From: Bacillota bacterium | GTDB lineage: Bacteria > Bacillota > Bacilli > Paenibacillales > NBRC-103111 | Direction of reading: 5' to 3' | DNA: 5,186 nt | Assembly: GCA_023391955.1 (NCBI GenBank) | Contig: JAEWAA010000249.1 | Span: 1 to 5,186 of the forward strand | Part shown: piece after piece, positions 1 to 5,186 of the stretch | Position numbering within the stretch: position 1 is the first letter of the stretch | Layout: the number at the start of each line of letters is the position of its first letter | Notes under the pieces: generated by a model | What the model saw: only the letters and a program-made list of their open reading frames with translations | The model's database searches: none | Told to the model about the DNA's origin: nothing | Translations under genes and position numbers: made by a program

Positions 1-155
1 CAGACCGGGCCGATGGTGTTGATCAGCACCCGGCGCTCCACATCCTCCTTGCCCAGGAAGGGGACTAGCATACCCACGCCGAAGTCGAAGCCCTCCAGGA
101 AGAAAAAGCCGACAAACAGCACTGTGATCAGAATAAACCATAGGGTTTCATACAT
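1..155 (-). CDS. cydB: Cytochrome bd ubiquinol/menaquinol oxidase subunit II, N-terminal part (runs off left edge)
   Basis: Only the first 51 residues are in the window; the rest lies beyond position 1. CydB is the second membrane subunit of cytochrome bd oxidase, pairs with CydA in the cytoplasmic membrane and completes the quinol-oxidising, oxygen-reducing complex. The visible part begins MYETLWFILITVLFVGFFF, a first transmembrane helix, and continues with the family hallmark LEGFDFGVGML (residues 20-30). It then reads PFLGKEDVERRVLINTIGPV, a conserved segment that normally continues with W-D-A-N-E-V-W. The ATG at 153-155 is chosen because it matches the usual CydB N terminus and is preceded by a GAGGCGG-type ribosome binding site (163-169, minus strand) about 7 bases away. 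It follows cydA after only 23 bases, the standard cydAB operon order. The product call is nearly certain; the gene is truncated by the window, not broken. Confidence 0.96.
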   Translation of the reverse strand, partial: MYETLWFILITVLFVGFFFLEGFDFGVGMLVPFLGKEDVERRVLINTIGPV

Positions 156-178
156 GACGTTGCCGCCTCGCTTTCATC

Positions 179-1558
179 TTATAATTTGGTGGGATGGGCA
201 ATATGGCCGTGCAAATCGCCTCCGGCCTCCACACCCTTCTTCACGAAGTGCACGAACAGATACACCAGAGCGGCTGCAATCAGCCCATACACCACGGTGA
301 AGCCGATGAGCGAGGTTAATACCATACCGGCGGATACCGTTGGCGACACACCGTCCGTTGTCTTTTGCAGACCGAAAACAACCCACGGCTGGCGGCCTAC
401 CTCGGTCATAATCCATCCGGTGGAATTGGCGATAAAGGGAAGTGCGATGGTCCAGACCATCAGCTTCAGGTAAAGCTTGTTATTCATCAACCGGTTCCGC
501 ACCATAGCCACCGTACCGTACAAAGCGGCCAGAATCATCAGCGTGCCGGAGCCGACCATAAGCCGGAAGCTCCAGAAGGTAGTGCGGACAGGCGGTATAT
601 AGTTTCCGGGACCGTAAAGGGCCTGGTATTCCTCATTAATCTGGTTCATACCCTTGACGCTGCCGTGCAGCTTGTTATAGGCAAGGATACTGAGCACACT
701 AGGCACCTGCACCTCCGCCATATTCTCCTTGCTGGCTGGATCAATAATGGCGAACAGTGTAAACGGAGCCGATTCTCCCGTTGTGTTCCACAGCGCCTCA
801 GCGGCGGCCATCTTCATAGGCTGGGACACCATCAGATGCTGCGCTTGGCTGTGGCCGACTACAGCGGTCAGCACACTGGATACCAACGCTACCACAATAC
901 CCAATTGGAAGGTCGGCTTGAACATCTCTACTTCATGCTTGCGCACCAGCTTATAGGCACTGATACCGGCCATGAAGAAGGAGCCTGTTGCCAGCGCACC
1001 AAAAACCACGTGGGGGAATTCCACCCACAGCTGGGGATTGGCCAGCAAGGCGAAGAAGTCGATCATTTCCGCCCGTCCGTTCTGAATGGCGTAACCTACC
1101 GGCTCCTGCATAAAGGAGTTGGCGGTGAGAATCCATAAGGCGGACAAGGTTGTACCAGCGGCCACCAGCCAGATTGCTGCCAGGTGAACCTTCTTGTTCA
1201 GACGGTCCCAGCCGAAAATCCAAACGCCCAGGAAGGTGGATTCCAGGAAGAAGGAAACCAGCGCTTCTACAGCCAGCGGGCCGCCGAATACCGCTCCCAC
1301 GTACCGGGAATAATCCGACCAGTTCATACCGAACTGGAACTCCTGCATAATCCCTGTTACCACACCCACGGCGAAGTTCAGCAGGAAGAGCTTCCCCCAG
1401 AACTGGGCCATTTTCTTGTAGTTGTCATCCTTCTTCACCACATAAATCGTGTTCAGGATGGCGATCAGAAATACCAAACCAATCGTAAGCGGAACAAACA
1501 AAAAGTGATAGACCGTGGTAATACCAAACTGCCATCGAGCCAGAATCACCGAATCCAA
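179..1558 (-). CDS. cydA: Cytochrome bd ubiquinol/menaquinol oxidase subunit I
   Basis: CydA carries the three hemes of cytochrome bd oxidase. It oxidises quinol and reduces oxygen to water in the cytoplasmic membrane, with high oxygen affinity and without proton pumping. The 459-residue length fits Bacillus-type CydA (about 440-470) and is shorter than the E. coli type because the Q-loop (about 245-325) lacks the long insertion. Visible key residues, by family knowledge, are His18 (heme b595 ligand), Glu98 and Glu106 in A-V-E-A and F-F-L-E-S-T (equivalents of E. coli Glu99/Glu107), and His183 and Met334 (heme b558 ligands). Lys249 and Glu254 of the quinol loop are present, as is the GWIMTEVGRQPW signature at 381-392. 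Several hydrophobic helices are evident. The start is TTG at 1556-1558: it gives the standard N terminus (x-L-A-R-x-Q-F-G-I-T) and no in-frame ATG fits. cydB follows 23 bases after the stop. cydCD are not in view. Confidence 0.98.
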   Translation of the reverse strand: MDSVILARWQFGITTVYHFLFVPLTIGLVFLIAILNTIYVVKKDDNYKKMAQFWGKLFLLNFAVGVVTGIMQEFQFGMNWSDYSRYVGAVFGGPLAVEALVSFFLESTFLGVWIFGWDRLNKKVHLAAIWLVAAGTTLSALWILTANSFMQEPVGYAIQNGRAEMIDFFALLANPQLWVEFPHVVFGALATGSFFMAGISAYKLVRKHEVEMFKPTFQLGIVVALVSSVLTAVVGHSQAQHLMVSQPMKMAAAEALWNTTGESAPFTLFAIIDPASKENMAEVQVPSVLSILAYNKLHGSVKGMNQINEEYQALYGPGNYIPPVRTTFWSFRLMVGSGTLMILAALYGTVAMVRNRLMNNKLYLKLMVWTIALPFIANSTGWIMTEVGRQPWVVFGLQKTTDGVSPTVSAGMVLTSLIGFTVVYGLIAAALVYLFVHFVKKGVEAGGDLHGHIAHPTKL

Positions 1559-1560
1559 AG

Positions 1561-1578
1561 CTCCTCATCTCCCTTTCT
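1561..1578 (-). promoter_or_regulatory. cydA ribosome binding site deciding the TTG start
   Basis: On the minus strand AGAAAGGGAG (1569-1578) lies 10 bases before the TTG start, and a second AGGAG (1561-1565) lies only 2 bases before it. The first is the more plausible Shine-Dalgarno element. An ATG lying between them (1566-1568) is out of frame with cydA, so it cannot be the start of the oxidase subunit. A TTG start with these purine blocks suggests moderated translation initiation, which is an inference. Confidence 0.65.
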
Positions 1579-1645
1579 AGAGTACAGCGCAGCCCAATTC
1601 AGGCCGCACCAAACAGCCGAATCTCGTGCCGGCATGCAGGGTACT

Positions 1646-1690
1646 TTGTGAACTAAAATGATTATAAGATAGTTCTATCTTTTAAAATAG
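1646..1690 (-). promoter_or_regulatory. Probable cydAB promoter with TATAAT -10 and Rex/ResD-like half-site
   Basis: On the minus strand a perfect TATAAT lies at 1661-1666. The hexamer 17 bases upstream (TATTTT) is a poor -35 match, so the promoter probably needs an activator or is intrinsically weak. Predicted transcription start is near 1654, giving a leader of roughly 95 bases. The sequence TTCACAA (1646-1652, read on the minus strand) overlaps that start. It equals one half of the Rex operator TTGTGAA-N4-TTCACAA and also resembles a ResD-type half-site; both regulators control cyd genes in Bacillus by established knowledge. The expected second half-site is absent at 4-base spacing, so the regulator assignment is tentative. 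Confidence 0.5.
1666..1681. repeat. 7-2-7 inverted repeat abutting the cydA -10 box
   Basis: AAGATAG-TT-CTATCTT is a perfect inverted repeat with 7-base arms and a 2-base centre. Its left arm shares one base with the -10 box of the predicted cydA promoter, so the repeat fills most of the spacer between -10 and -35. That position is typical for a repressor operator, since binding there would block RNA polymerase. I do not recognise the motif as the site of a named regulator. Confidence 0.5.
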
Positions 1691-1814
1691 TACGGATCAA
1701 TATAAAAATCCCTGTTCCATCTAGAATTCGATTTTTGGACACATTTTATACATGGAATTTCGCTTGGTTTTCTTCAAAATGTTCCCAAATTGAGATGGAA
1801 TACAAGGAGGAGTT

Positions 1815-1824
1815 GGTTATAACC
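1815..1824. repeat. Small perfect palindrome in the GNAT gene leader
   Basis: GGTTATAACC is a 10-base perfect palindrome about 80 bases before the GNAT start codon. Its TATAAC (1818-1823) could serve as a -10 box on the plus strand, but the hexamer at the proper spacing upstream (ATGGAA) is a weak -35. It could be an operator, a weak promoter or chance. Confidence 0.25.
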
Positions 1825-1832
1825 GTTTTTCC

Positions 1833-1846
1833 ACTTGTATCCAAGT
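1833..1846. repeat. Short inverted repeat ACTTG-N4-CAAGT
   Basis: Five-base arms surround TATC, a few bases downstream of the GGTTATAACC palindrome. Two small dyads close together in a leader region could be regulatory, but the arms are too short to exclude chance. Confidence 0.2.
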
Positions 1847-1892
1847 CCCCACACGGAGTAAGGTAAAATTGACAGCACTTACTCTGAGAGCC

Positions 1893-1897
1893 GGAGG
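1893..1897 (+). promoter_or_regulatory. Ribosome binding site of the GNAT-family gene
   Basis: GGAGG lies 9 bases before the ATG at 1907. The ATG at 1898 is followed directly by TAA and cannot start a gene. The next in-frame methionine (codon 7) has no such element, so 1907 is the supported start. Confidence 0.8.
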
Positions 1898-1906
1898 ATG
1901 TAAACC

Positions 1907-2326
1907 ATGGAAAGCATCCCGACAATGACAGCCGGAACGGTCCGCATTGTGGAGTACAACCACTCCTACGCCGCTGCCGTAGCGGACATGTGGAACAGAA
2001 GCATGGAAAGCTGGGGCGGCGGGCACAGCAGACGGACACCCGAGAGCGTCATCCAGGATATGGACAGCACTATTAATCTTCATGTATTTTTGGCTATGGA
2101 TGGGGAGGAAGTGGTGGGCTTCTGCAGCTTCTCCCATTACCAGCTGGACGAGGGGGCGCTTTATGTTCCCTTGCTCAATGTCCGGCCCGATTACCATAAC
2201 CGGAAGGTGGGCAAGGCTCTGATTCTGCATGCCGTAGCCAAAACGGTAGAGCTGGGCTGGCCCCGTCTGGACCTGTTCACTTGGGCAGGCAATACCAAGG
2301 CGGTACCCATGTATAAGAAGTGCTGA
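1907..2326 (+). CDS. GNAT family N-acetyltransferase domain, N-terminal piece ending at the in-frame TGA
   Basis: The 139 residues before the TGA hold nearly a complete GNAT domain, a fold that transfers an acetyl group from acetyl-CoA to an amine. The N terminus (T-V-R-I-V-E-Y) is the first strand, and F-L-A-M-D-G-E-E-V-V-G-F (61-72) is the strand-turn-strand typical of the family. L-L-N-V-R-P-D-Y-H-N (89-98) leads into the acetyl-CoA pyrophosphate loop R99-K-V-G-K-A104 (R/Q-x-x-G-x-G/A). L-D-L-F-T-W-A-G-N-T-K-A-V-P-M-Y-K-K (121-138) is the late strand and helix. What is missing is the closing strand, which lies after the stop in the same frame. Typical GNAT domains run 140-170 residues, so a protein ending here would lack the final strand and might fold poorly. 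The acetylated substrate cannot be told from the sequence. Confidence 0.8.
   Translation: MESIPTMTAGTVRIVEYNHSYAAAVADMWNRSMESWGGGHSRRTPESVIQDMDSTINLHVFLAMDGEEVVGFCSFSHYQLDEGALYVPLLNVRPDYHNRKVGKALILHAVAKTVELGWPRLDLFTWAGNTKAVPMYKKC
2324..2326 (+). other. In-frame TGA at the conserved GNAT glycine position
   Basis: The codons read AAG-AAG-TGC-TGA-TTT-TTC-TGG. In GNAT proteins this position is the Gly of the closing G-F motif, and GGA differs from TGA by one base. The frame continues open for 901 codons to the TAG at 5030-5032. The next base is T, a context known to permit some UGA read-through in bacteria, where Trp is usually inserted. There is no general recoding of UGA in this window: it is the only internal TGA in about 1,550 codons of gene sequence. 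Confidence 0.9.
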
Positions 2327-2362
2327 TTTTTCTGGGAAAAGAAGGACGACGGGGTCCATCTG

Positions 2363-5032
2363 ATGAATTACATTCCCACCGTGCTGCAAACGGAAGCTCT
2401 GGAGCCCTATTTGAAAAACCTGGACTGGTACTCGGACAGCACCCGCTCCATCCAGATCCAACCCGACGGGGAAACCCTCAGCGGGAAATTCGATATTTTC
2501 CGGTATTCCTGGCAGAAGGACGGGCAGGAGCTCCAGGTGGATTTCGAAAAAACCGGACGGGGCATCTGGGCCATCGATACGCCCGACTATGAGATCCGCA
2601 CGGAAATTGCCGGGCATGATCTGGTGTTCGGAAGAACCTACCCCGTTCGTTACCATATCCGCAGCAAAACCTGCAAACCGGTGGTTTGTGAGATTACTGG
2701 CCGGGATGCAAGGAATATCCGGTTGGAGCTCAATTGTACAGTAACGGTTACCGGTACGGAAATCATCGAAGGCCAGTTCCGGGTTGATCCGGTGGAGGAG
2801 GAGCAAAGCAGCTGGAAAACCCATCCCGTTGTCCTCTCCCAGTGGACCATCAACGGACGTAAAGCCGAGCTGCGGGCAGGCATCGCACCGTTGTTTCCGG
2901 CCAAGCTGGCTATGGCGGGCCCGGAGCTGGAGCATTTTGCAGGTACCCGGGAAACCCTGTTCCTGAATATCGAGAACCAGCTTACCGAAGAGACGGAATT
3001 CCGGTTTTCCCTTCCGGCGGCGAAGTTTATCCGCTTCGAGAATCCTACTATCTCCGTCCGGGTTCCGGGCCTAGGCAAGGCCTCGGTGGCGGTGGCTTAT
3101 GAGCTTCTTTCGTTTGGCGTTTATTCCGCCTCTCTGGCTGTAGAAGCTATAACCCCCGCCTCAGGAGAAGCCATTGCCTTCGAGCATGCCGTAAGTCTGG
3201 TCTTCCGCGGGCATACAGGGCGGTTTGAGGGCCAGGACCGGAAATACGCTTATACCGCCTGCGGCCCCAACATGCTGGCGCTCAACAAAGAAAACAATGA
3301 GCTTCGGATTCGCCGTACCCATATGGGCGGAGCCCTGTTCTGGGGTTACCCGAGGCTGGGCAAACCTTATTCTTCGGAGTTCAGCAAAAAGAAGCCCGAG
3401 CATATCCGCCTGGAGCGGGACGGGGATGCCCAACTGCTGGAGGCGGCTTATTCATCGGCCGACCACCCGGGCGCTGTGGTCAAATCCGTGGCGCGGGTAT
3501 GGGAAAGCGGCTTTATCGAGCATTATTATACGGTGGAGAATCAGTCGGACACCCCTTTGGCCGACGATCTGAAGCTGCTGGAATGCTTCCGTTATGAGCT
3601 CAAGGATGCCGTATTGCCTTACGATGGGCTTTATCTTACCTTGAACGACGCTCCCGCCCAGCATTTGGACCAATGGGAGCCGCGTCGGGTCAGCGAGAAT
3701 TGGCTGTTTTCCCGCAATGAAAAAATCACCTACGGCGTATTTTGGGCCGAAGGCCAGCAGCTGATGAAGTCCGATTGGCTGTTTGGTCTGGAGCATCCTG
3801 TAGGCGGCATACCGGCCGGAGGTTCGGTCCGGACCGCGTCCACCTGGGTGGCGATCGGGGTGTTCGCCGATTGGCAGGACTTCCGGGCATACGTGCGCCG
3901 GGTCCGTGAGGAAAATCCCCCCCATTTAACCGGTTATCTGGAGCTGAAGGCCAACGGGGGCAATCCTTTTTCCAATGGAAGCTACCAGGTGGAGGTTGTG
4001 GACCACAAGCTGTCGTCTCTCGCCGGCAAGCTAACCTTGCAATCGGCCGACGGGACAGCACTTGAGAGCCTCGAGATAGATGCGGTGGAAAATCTTCACA
4101 CTGTCACCCTAGAACGCTCCCAGCCTGTTGGTTTCGGCCAGGCAGACCGGCTGCGGCTGGTTTACGAAGGGCAAGACGCCCGCCTGGAGCGCTCCGCCGC
4201 CGTTTTCCCCGTGTCGCAGCAGGAAGCCGTGACGTGGGAGCGGCTTGACGGAGAAGCGGGAGAGCTTCTGCGCTTGGGCAACGGCATTATGACACTGGAC
4301 GTTTCGCCGGCTTTTGGCAGCGCCGCCCATTCTCTCGTCTATCAAGGCCGGGAATGGCTGCACAGCTCCTATCCGGCTCCCGGCCCCCGCTCCTGGTGGA
4401 ACCCCTGGCTGGGCGGTTTGGGAATGGATGTGGACGGAATGTCTCCTTTAAGCCAGCATCAGGAGGCCCGCAGCGCCGACTTTGTGCAGCTTGAAGACAG
4501 CTGCGGCAACAGCTGGTCCGGCATCCGGCTCCGCCTCCAAGTGGAGCATCATGAACGGAACCGCGGCTTGATCGTGGACCAGTATTATCTAATGCTGCCG
4601 GGAGCCCCTGTGCTGGCAAAGGTTAACCGGGTCATCAACCTGACCGGACTGGGTCATCCGAAGCTGCAGATTATGGACCGGAGCTTTTTCCGGCCCGGTG
4701 CCGCTCATGACACGGGCTGGACCCAGAAGGAGGACAGGATTACCTTCAAGCTCGGAACCAGTGAGGATGAATGGAAGATGAACGGTTATTTTGCCCTTGG
4801 CTCCACAGAGCATGGGGACCTGCTTCAAGCGGCCTTCAACCCGGAAAGCACAAACGGATTTGTCTATTTCAACAATCAGCTCCTCACCCAGGGGGTTGCG
4901 CATAATTTGCTTCTTTCCGATGGGGAAACAAAATGGACCAAGCCGGTTTTCTATATTTTAGGGCGGGAGCAGCTTGTTCCGGAGGAGCTTGCAGCGCTTA
5001 CCCGGCTGTGCTTTACCGTAAAGGAGGAATAG
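2363..5032 (+). CDS. Beta-rich, mutarotase-like C-terminal portion of the GNAT fusion protein (889 residues from next ATG)
   Basis: This is the open part after the TGA, measured from the first ATG; no named family is recognised with certainty. Residues 1-8 (M-N-Y-I-P-T-V-L) look like the last GNAT strand rather than a natural N terminus, and upstream there is only a weak GGGG about 8 bases before the ATG, so independent initiation is doubtful. Residues about 200-280 have the alternating pattern of an Ig-like sandwich (I-E-N-Q ... F-S-L-P-A ... V-R-V-P-G-L-G-K ... F-G-V-Y-S-A-S). Residues about 293-512 (N-M-L-A-L-N ... G-Y-P-R-L-G-K-P-Y ... G-F-I-E-H-Y-Y-T-V-E-N) and 636-889 (N-G-I-M-T-L-D-V-S-P-A-F-G ... 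L-V-Y-Q-G-R-E-W-L ... L-I-V-D-Q-Y-Y-L) resemble galactose-mutarotase-like carbohydrate-binding folds. No signal peptide or membrane segment is visible. A carbohydrate-related role is inferred from fold only. Confidence 0.7.
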   Translation: MNYIPTVLQTEALEPYLKNLDWYSDSTRSIQIQPDGETLSGKFDIFRYSWQKDGQELQVDFEKTGRGIWAIDTPDYEIRTEIAGHDLVFGRTYPVRYHIRSKTCKPVVCEITGRDARNIRLELNCTVTVTGTEIIEGQFRVDPVEEEQSSWKTHPVVLSQWTINGRKAELRAGIAPLFPAKLAMAGPELEHFAGTRETLFLNIENQLTEETEFRFSLPAAKFIRFENPTISVRVPGLGKASVAVAYELLSFGVYSASLAVEAITPASGEAIAFEHAVSLVFRGHTGRFEGQDRKYAYTACGPNMLALNKENNELRIRRTHMGGALFWGYPRLGKPYSSEFSKKKPEHIRLERDGDAQLLEAAYSSADHPGAVVKSVARVWESGFIEHYYTVENQSDTPLADDLKLLECFRYELKDAVLPYDGLYLTLNDAPAQHLDQWEPRRVSENWLFSRNEKITYGVFWAEGQQLMKSDWLFGLEHPVGGIPAGGSVRTASTWVAIGVFADWQDFRAYVRRVREENPPHLTGYLELKANGGNPFSNGSYQVEVVDHKLSSLAGKLTLQSADGTALESLEIDAVENLHTVTLERSQPVGFGQADRLRLVYEGQDARLERSAAVFPVSQQEAVTWERLDGEAGELLRLGNGIMTLDVSPAFGSAAHSLVYQGREWLHSSYPAPGPRSWWNPWLGGLGMDVDGMSPLSQHQEARSADFVQLEDSCGNSWSGIRLRLQVEHHERNRGLIVDQYYLMLPGAPVLAKVNRVINLTGLGHPKLQIMDRSFFRPGAAHDTGWTQKEDRITFKLGTSEDEWKMNGYFALGSTEHGDLLQAAFNPESTNGFVYFNNQLLTQGVAHNLLLSDGETKWTKPVFYILGREQLVPEELAALTRLCFTVKEE
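5020..5027 (+). promoter_or_regulatory. Ribosome binding site of the amidohydrolase gene, inside the preceding gene
   Basis: AAAGGAGG is a near-perfect Shine-Dalgarno sequence lying within the last codons of the long gene (which encode V-K-E-E). It is 11 bases before the ATG at 5039. The stop codon of the upstream gene and the next start are 6 bases apart, which suggests translational coupling. Confidence 0.8.
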
Positions 5033-5038
5033 CACTGC

Positions 5039-5186
5039 ATGCCAATTATCGACATCCACATCCACCTGTCGAATATTGAAAGCTTCCGGCAAACGGCTAA
5101 CCAGCTTTCCTTCGTGGATTATTCGGCAGAGGGTTTGCAGCGGGAATTTGAACAGAATGACGTTGTGCTGGGAGTCGGTATGGGGG
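5039..5186 (+). CDS. Amidohydrolase family protein, N-terminal part (runs off right edge)
   Basis: The first 49 residues are visible. They begin M-P-I-I-D-I-H-I-H-L, the N-terminal strand of the metal-dependent amidohydrolase TIM barrel with the H-x-H metal ligands at His7 and His9. They continue with a helix (N-I-E-S-F-R-Q-T-A-N-Q-L) and a further strand, V-V-L-G-V-G-M-G. Members of this superfamily (pfam04909-like, inferred from the motif) hydrolyse or decarboxylate small molecules using one or two bound metals in the cytoplasm. The ATG at 5039 is supported by the AAAGGAGG ribosome binding site and by placing H-x-H at the usual distance from the N terminus. It follows the long GNAT-fusion gene after 6 bases, so the two probably share a transcript and a pathway. 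The substrate cannot be predicted from this fragment; a TatD-type nuclease is a less likely alternative. Confidence 0.85.
   Translation, partial: MPIIDIHIHLSNIESFRQTANQLSFVDYSAEGLQREFEQNDVVLGVGMG

Larger units (their letters stand above)
1559..1906. other. Divergent intergenic region between cydA and the GNAT-family gene
   Basis: This 348-base stretch separates two divergent transcription units and holds no convincing protein gene. The cydA-proximal part (about 1559-1645) is GC-richer and would be the cydA 5' leader. The centre (about 1655-1800) is AT-rich and contains the likely cyd promoter, an inverted repeat and a TTCACAA half-site. The GNAT-proximal part holds two small palindromes, a stray AAGGAGG at 1804-1810 and the real ribosome binding site at 1893-1897. 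I see no rho-independent terminator, tRNA, or recognisable riboswitch core. Confidence 0.7.
1907..5032 (+). pseudogene. Large GNAT acetyltransferase / beta-domain protein, interrupted by one in-frame TGA
   Basis: Read as one gene, this frame spans 1041 codons with a single TGA at codon 140 and a TAG stop at 5030-5032. Both parts are in the same frame, separated by just 12 sense codons (F-F-W-E-K-K-D-D-G-V-H-L) between the TGA and the next ATG. Those residues complete the GNAT fold: the Y-K-K-C-[stop]-F-F-W segment corresponds to the terminal GNAT motif N-x-x-A-x-x-x-Y-x-K-x-G-F, where the stop sits on the expected Gly. The simplest reading is a GGA-to-TGA change in an otherwise intact gene, since no frameshift or other stop occurs in the following 900 codons. 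That points to a very recent mutation, a base-calling error or tolerated read-through. Domains in full-length numbering are GNAT 1-160, beta-rich 175-435, first mutarotase-like region about 445-664, a linker beta domain about 673-768, and a C-terminal mutarotase-like region about 788-1041. No signal peptide is seen, so it is likely cytoplasmic. Substrate unknown. Confidence 0.7.

Noticed and set aside
365..1138. 257-codon plus-strand open frame opposite cydA
   Set aside because: It is antisense to a clearly conserved gene, has no ribosome binding site or recognisable domain, and its composition is that of a shadow frame.
1813..1866. Possible 17-residue leader peptide starting at TTG after AAGGAGG (1804-1810)
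   Set aside because: The spacing between AAGGAGG and the TTG is only 2 bases, too short for efficient initiation, and the peptide has no attenuator-like residue run or following terminator.
1869..1897. TTGACA at 1869-1874 as a -35 box for the GNAT gene
   Set aside because: At 16-18 bases downstream there is only the GC-rich CGGAGG region, with no -10 hexamer, and a start there would fall in the ribosome binding site or the gene.
2324..2326. Alternative genetic code in which UGA means Gly or Trp
   Set aside because: Only one internal TGA occurs in more than 1,500 codons here. A recoded genome would show many, and the genes look like ordinary Bacillota.
2324..2360. TGA as a selenocysteine codon, with small hairpins just downstream (TTTTC-TGG-GAAAA and GGAC-N6-GTCC)
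   Set aside because: The stems are only 4-5 base pairs and do not look like a bacterial SECIS. The position is a conserved structural Gly in GNAT proteins, not a catalytic Cys.
1817..2935. 372-codon minus-strand open frame opposite the GNAT gene
   Set aside because: It overlaps the well-supported plus-strand coding frame, contains no recognisable motif, and is a product of GC-rich codon positions on the opposite strand.
1..5186. CRISPR array, insertion sequence, tRNA or rRNA
   Set aside because: No regularly spaced direct repeats, transposase motifs, terminal inverted repeats, or RNA gene signatures were seen on either strand.

Overview
The window looks like chromosomal DNA of a Paenibacillus-like Bacillota (Firmicute). 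The evidence is a cytochrome bd subunit I of the short Q-loop Bacillus type, strong purine-rich Shine-Dalgarno sequences, a TTG start codon, GC-rich coding DNA and an AT-rich intergenic promoter region. The genus is an inference from protein character, not from a search.

Layout. Positions 1-1558 are on the minus strand and carry a cytochrome bd oxidase operon. cydA (179-1558) is complete, and cydB starts at 155 and runs off the left edge. A 348-base divergent intergenic region (1559-1906) holds the cyd control region: a TATAAT -10 box, a 7-2-7 inverted repeat and a TTCACAA half-site. It also holds the leader of the gene on the other side. Positions 1907-5032 on the plus strand hold a very long reading frame (1041 codons) interrupted by one in-frame TGA at codon 140 (2324-2326). 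Its N-terminal part is a GNAT acetyltransferase domain. The rest is about 890 residues of beta-rich sequence that I read as an Ig-like domain followed by two galactose-mutarotase-like regions. From 5039 to the right edge lies the start of an amidohydrolase-family gene, whose ribosome binding site sits inside the end of the long gene.

How the genes work together. CydA and CydB form the membrane quinol oxidase used at low oxygen. The plus-strand pair (GNAT/beta-domain protein plus metal-dependent amidohydrolase) looks like a separate, translationally coupled operon, possibly for modification or breakdown of an acylated amino sugar or similar small molecule. That function is inferred only from fold types.

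Most notable point. The TGA falls where the GNAT fold normally has the glycine of its terminal 'Y-K-K-x-G-F' motif. The frame is identical on both sides, and the next ATG (2363) lies in the last predicted strand of the GNAT fold with no good ribosome binding site. This is best explained as a single gene carrying a one-base nonsense change (GGA to TGA), a sequencing error at that base, or a read-through stop. It is poorly explained as two independent genes.
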